Shown piece after piece: positions 6,753 through 8,133 of a DNA stretch of 8,133 nucleotides. A program made the position numbers and the translations under genes. The notes below the pieces were generated by a model. The model was not told the DNA's origin. It did no database searches and saw only the letters and a list, made by a program, of their open reading frames with translations. Source of the stretch: Ruminococcus sp. CAG:382 (lineage in GTDB: Bacteria; Bacillota; Clostridia; Oscillospirales; CAG-382); contig FR892187.1 of assembly GCA_000433115.1 (NCBI GenBank), positions 1 to 8,133 of the forward strand, read 5' to 3'. The first letter of the stretch is position 1, and the number at the start of each line of letters is the position of its first letter.

Positions 6753-6772
6753 AGGCGGTTCCAATCCCACCT
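6753..6772 (-). other. Small hairpin and 9-codon mini-ORF in the uxaC operon leader
   Basis: On the minus strand, AGGUGG (6772-6767) can pair with CCGCCU (6758-6753) around an 8-nt loop, followed by a short U-run. It lies in the roughly 50-nt leader just after the predicted transcription start. A 9-codon reading frame (ATG at 6777-6775, TAA at 6750-6748) spans the same bases and would begin almost at the transcript 5' end. The structure is short and could be chance, or it could be an attenuator or an operator half-palindrome. Confidence 0.2.
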
Positions 6773-6781
6773 AACATCTAT

Positions 6782-6810
6782 ATCATACCACGTTCAAATC
6801 ACATTTTCAA
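6782..6810 (-). promoter_or_regulatory. Sigma-A-type promoter of the uxaC operon
   Basis: Read on the minus strand, TTGAAA (6810-6805) and TATGAT (6787-6782) are separated by 17 bp. Transcription would start near 6776, giving a leader of about 50 nt before the uxaC ATG. The promoter begins just after the terminator of the DUF4855 gene, so the four-gene operon is an independent transcription unit. Confidence 0.75.
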
Positions 6811-6813
6811 CAA

Positions 6814-6849
6814 TAAAATCCCGGAATCAAGAAGAATTCCGGGATTTTA
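6814..6849 (-). terminator. Rho-independent terminator of the DUF4855 gene
   Basis: TAAAATCCCGGAAT (6814-6827) pairs perfectly with ATTCCGGGATTTTA (6836-6849), a 14-bp stem with an 8-nt loop. On the minus strand it starts 9 nt after the stop codon of the DUF4855 gene, and the 3' arm runs into ATTTTATTGTTG, giving the U-rich tail. It insulates that gene from the uxaC promoter that begins only a few bases beyond. Confidence 0.9.
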
Positions 6850-6858
6850 ACTTGTAAG

Positions 6859-8133
6859 TTATTTTACGTTGACGTTGATCTTGCAGGGATCCGAATAATC
6901 GAGACCTTCAGAGTACTTGTATTCAAAGCTGTCTTCACCTGTATAATCCTTATCGGGGTAATACGTAAAGCCGCCATTCGGTTCGATCGTTACGGTACCA
7001 TGGGCAGGTGAGCGGGTTATAATATACTCGCCCTTCTTCTCGAAGGTGTAATTATACACTTCGTTCTTCGTTACTTCAACGCTGATATCATCCTGATTGT
7101 CAGGATAAATATCAAGGGTGCCTTTTATGAACTGATATGTGTAATCATATGTCGACCTTGCCATGGCATTGGAAGAATACGCCGCTTTGTTGTACGCAAG
7201 CGTATCCTGATAATACATATGGATACAGTCTTTCATGTAGCCATAATATATACCTCCTTTGAGATACTCAAGATATCTTCTGTAATAAGCGTCCTTGCTC
7301 AAAGCATCGCCGGAAATCTCTATTTCTATGCACATACCAAGTCGTTTGATTATATCAGCTGCGTTCTTGATATTGCTGAGAGGAGTGGTGAGATTGAACA
7401 CGTAGTTAGGCTGCATGCAGGCTGTTGCAAAGCCGTATTCAGCCCATTCGGAAACTCCGGATGCGCAGTAATACGGTATCCAGAAAAGGTCATAACCCCT
7501 TTCTTTCGTCTGGTCTGCAATGTTGTTTATGAGCTTATAGCTGTTTTCGGATGAATCAATCGCTTCATGGAACCAATAGAAGCCGGCAAGCTCGATGTTC
7601 TTGAAAGCCGCGTTCTTGTTATATTCAAGAGCAAGATCAAGATACCACTTGATTATCTTCCGGCAGTCTTCAAACTTCGAGCAGTCTTCACTCACACCGT
7701 CGCCGTCAACGTCACCGAAATTGGTCGTATCGGGACGCGGATAGTAAACCGAGAGATAGTACTTGAACTTGTAGTCATCGGCAAGCCCGAGTTCCTTTTT
7801 CACTTTTGCCGCAGCAGTTTCAAGCGCCATGGCGTTTTTGCCGTTTGCAAATACCTGCTTAAGCTCCCATTCCCAGTCAGTCTTAACTGAGTTCATATGT
7901 TGCGCAACACCTGACGGGAATTTTCCGGAAAGGAGGAACAGGAAGCCGTCAAACATCGTATCCTTAATATTGCCATCGGTATCAAGATACGCGAGGTAAG
8001 GCATAAAATCTTTCTCTGTATAATCGTAATCAAGCGAATGATACATGAGGCAGATATCTCCTGCGCCCTTGAGAATGCTCTTAGTCGGTGCCTGATATCC
8101 TGCATCCAAAGTCATTCGTACCTTCTCGAGATT
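6859..8133 (-). CDS. DUF4855-domain protein with C-terminal Ig-like (Big_9/cadherin-like) domain, 5'-truncated by the window edge
   Basis: The reading frame stays open to the window's right edge: codons upstream of the Met at 8115 read N-L-E-K-V-R in frame, so that Met is internal and the real start lies beyond 8133. 424 C-terminal residues are visible. Residues about 20-345 of the fragment are a DUF4855 domain, a family of unknown function found in exported proteins of gut and soil bacteria. It includes FDGFLFL, YYPRPDTTNFGDVDGDG, GFYWFHE (E190) and IEIEISGD (E270, E272), which are candidate acidic residues of a glycosidase-like barrel. DVDGDG (141-146) looks like a calcium loop. Residues about 356-424 form an Ig-like module with SPAHGTVTI, GGFTYYPDKDYTGEDSFEYKY and a terminal INVNVK strand, typical of Big_9 repeats of secreted proteins. 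No sorting signal follows. Signal peptide and any N-terminal carbohydrate-binding domains cannot be seen. A 14-bp hairpin ends the transcript. Extracellular glycan work is inferred, not shown. Confidence 0.85.
   Translation of the reverse strand, partial: NLEKVRMTLDAGYQAPTKSILKGAGDICLMYHSLDYDYTEKDFMPYLAYLDTDGNIKDTMFDGFLFLLSGKFPSGVAQHMNSVKTDWEWELKQVFANGKNAMALETAAAKVKKELGLADDYKFKYYLSVYYPRPDTTNFGDVDGDGVSEDCSKFEDCRKIIKWYLDLALEYNKNAAFKNIELAGFYWFHEAIDSSENSYKLINNIADQTKERGYDLFWIPYYCASGVSEWAEYGFATACMQPNYVFNLTTPLSNIKNAADIIKRLGMCIEIEISGDALSKDAYYRRYLEYLKGGIYYGYMKDCIHMYYQDTLAYNKAAYSSNAMARSTYDYTYQFIKGTLDIYPDNQDDISVEVTKNEVYNYTFEKKGEYIITRSPAHGTVTIEPNGGFTYYPDKDYTGEDSFEYKYSEGLDYSDPCKINVNVK

Noticed and set aside
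7693..7722. Dockerin-like repeat in the DUF4855 protein
   Set aside because: DVDGDG resembles half of a dockerin loop, but position 12 is Ser rather than acidic. There is no second repeat, and the segment sits inside the DUF4855 domain, so it is not a cellulosome dockerin.

Overview
The window looks like a chromosomal segment from an anaerobic, low-to-mid GC Gram-positive bacterium of the class Clostridia, probably an Oscillospiraceae-like gut or rumen lineage. This is inference from three things: strong sigma-A-type promoters with 17-bp spacers and AGG-rich ribosome sites, a Ser/Asp-rich lipoprotein linker, and protein families (DUF4434, DUF4855, UxaC, ASCH) that are common in such genomes. 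No taxonomic marker gene is present.

Layout. Positions 1-94 are the leader-distal end of a type I-C-like CRISPR array: a cut-off repeat, one complete 35-nt spacer and a decayed terminal repeat. The rest of the array and any cas genes lie left of the window. An ASCH-domain gene (188-535, +) follows directly with its own promoter. A 156-bp intergenic stretch then carries a consensus-like promoter and three copies of an 8-bp motif, two of them forming a perfect inverted repeat around the -10 box. It drives a secreted lipoprotein (692-2317, +) with a DUF4434 glycosidase-like barrel and a discoidin/CBM32-like C-terminal domain. A bidirectional hairpin terminator (2339-2376) separates it from a convergent minus-strand operon.

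The minus-strand operon, in order of transcription, is uxaC (uronate isomerase, 6724-5360), a PF01261 TIM-barrel sugar isomerase/epimerase (5363-4611), a Gfo/Idh/MocA oxidoreductase (4611-3436) and a polysaccharide pyruvyl transferase-family protein (3436-2381). All three junctions overlap (ATGA, TAATG, TAATG), so the four genes are almost certainly co-transcribed and translationally coupled. A promoter (TTGAAA-17-TATGAT) lies just upstream. Further right, behind a strong terminator, is the 3' part of a DUF4855 protein with a C-terminal Ig-like domain. Its 5' end is outside the window.

How they may work together (inference): the two glycosidase-like proteins (one a lipoprotein, one probably exported) could bind or cut glycans outside the cell. 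Inside, the oxidoreductase and TIM-barrel pair could convert or cleave a glycoside or unusual sugar through a keto intermediate, and UxaC would feed the freed uronate into central metabolism. The pyruvyl transferase-family member is the piece that does not fit ordinary uronate catabolism.
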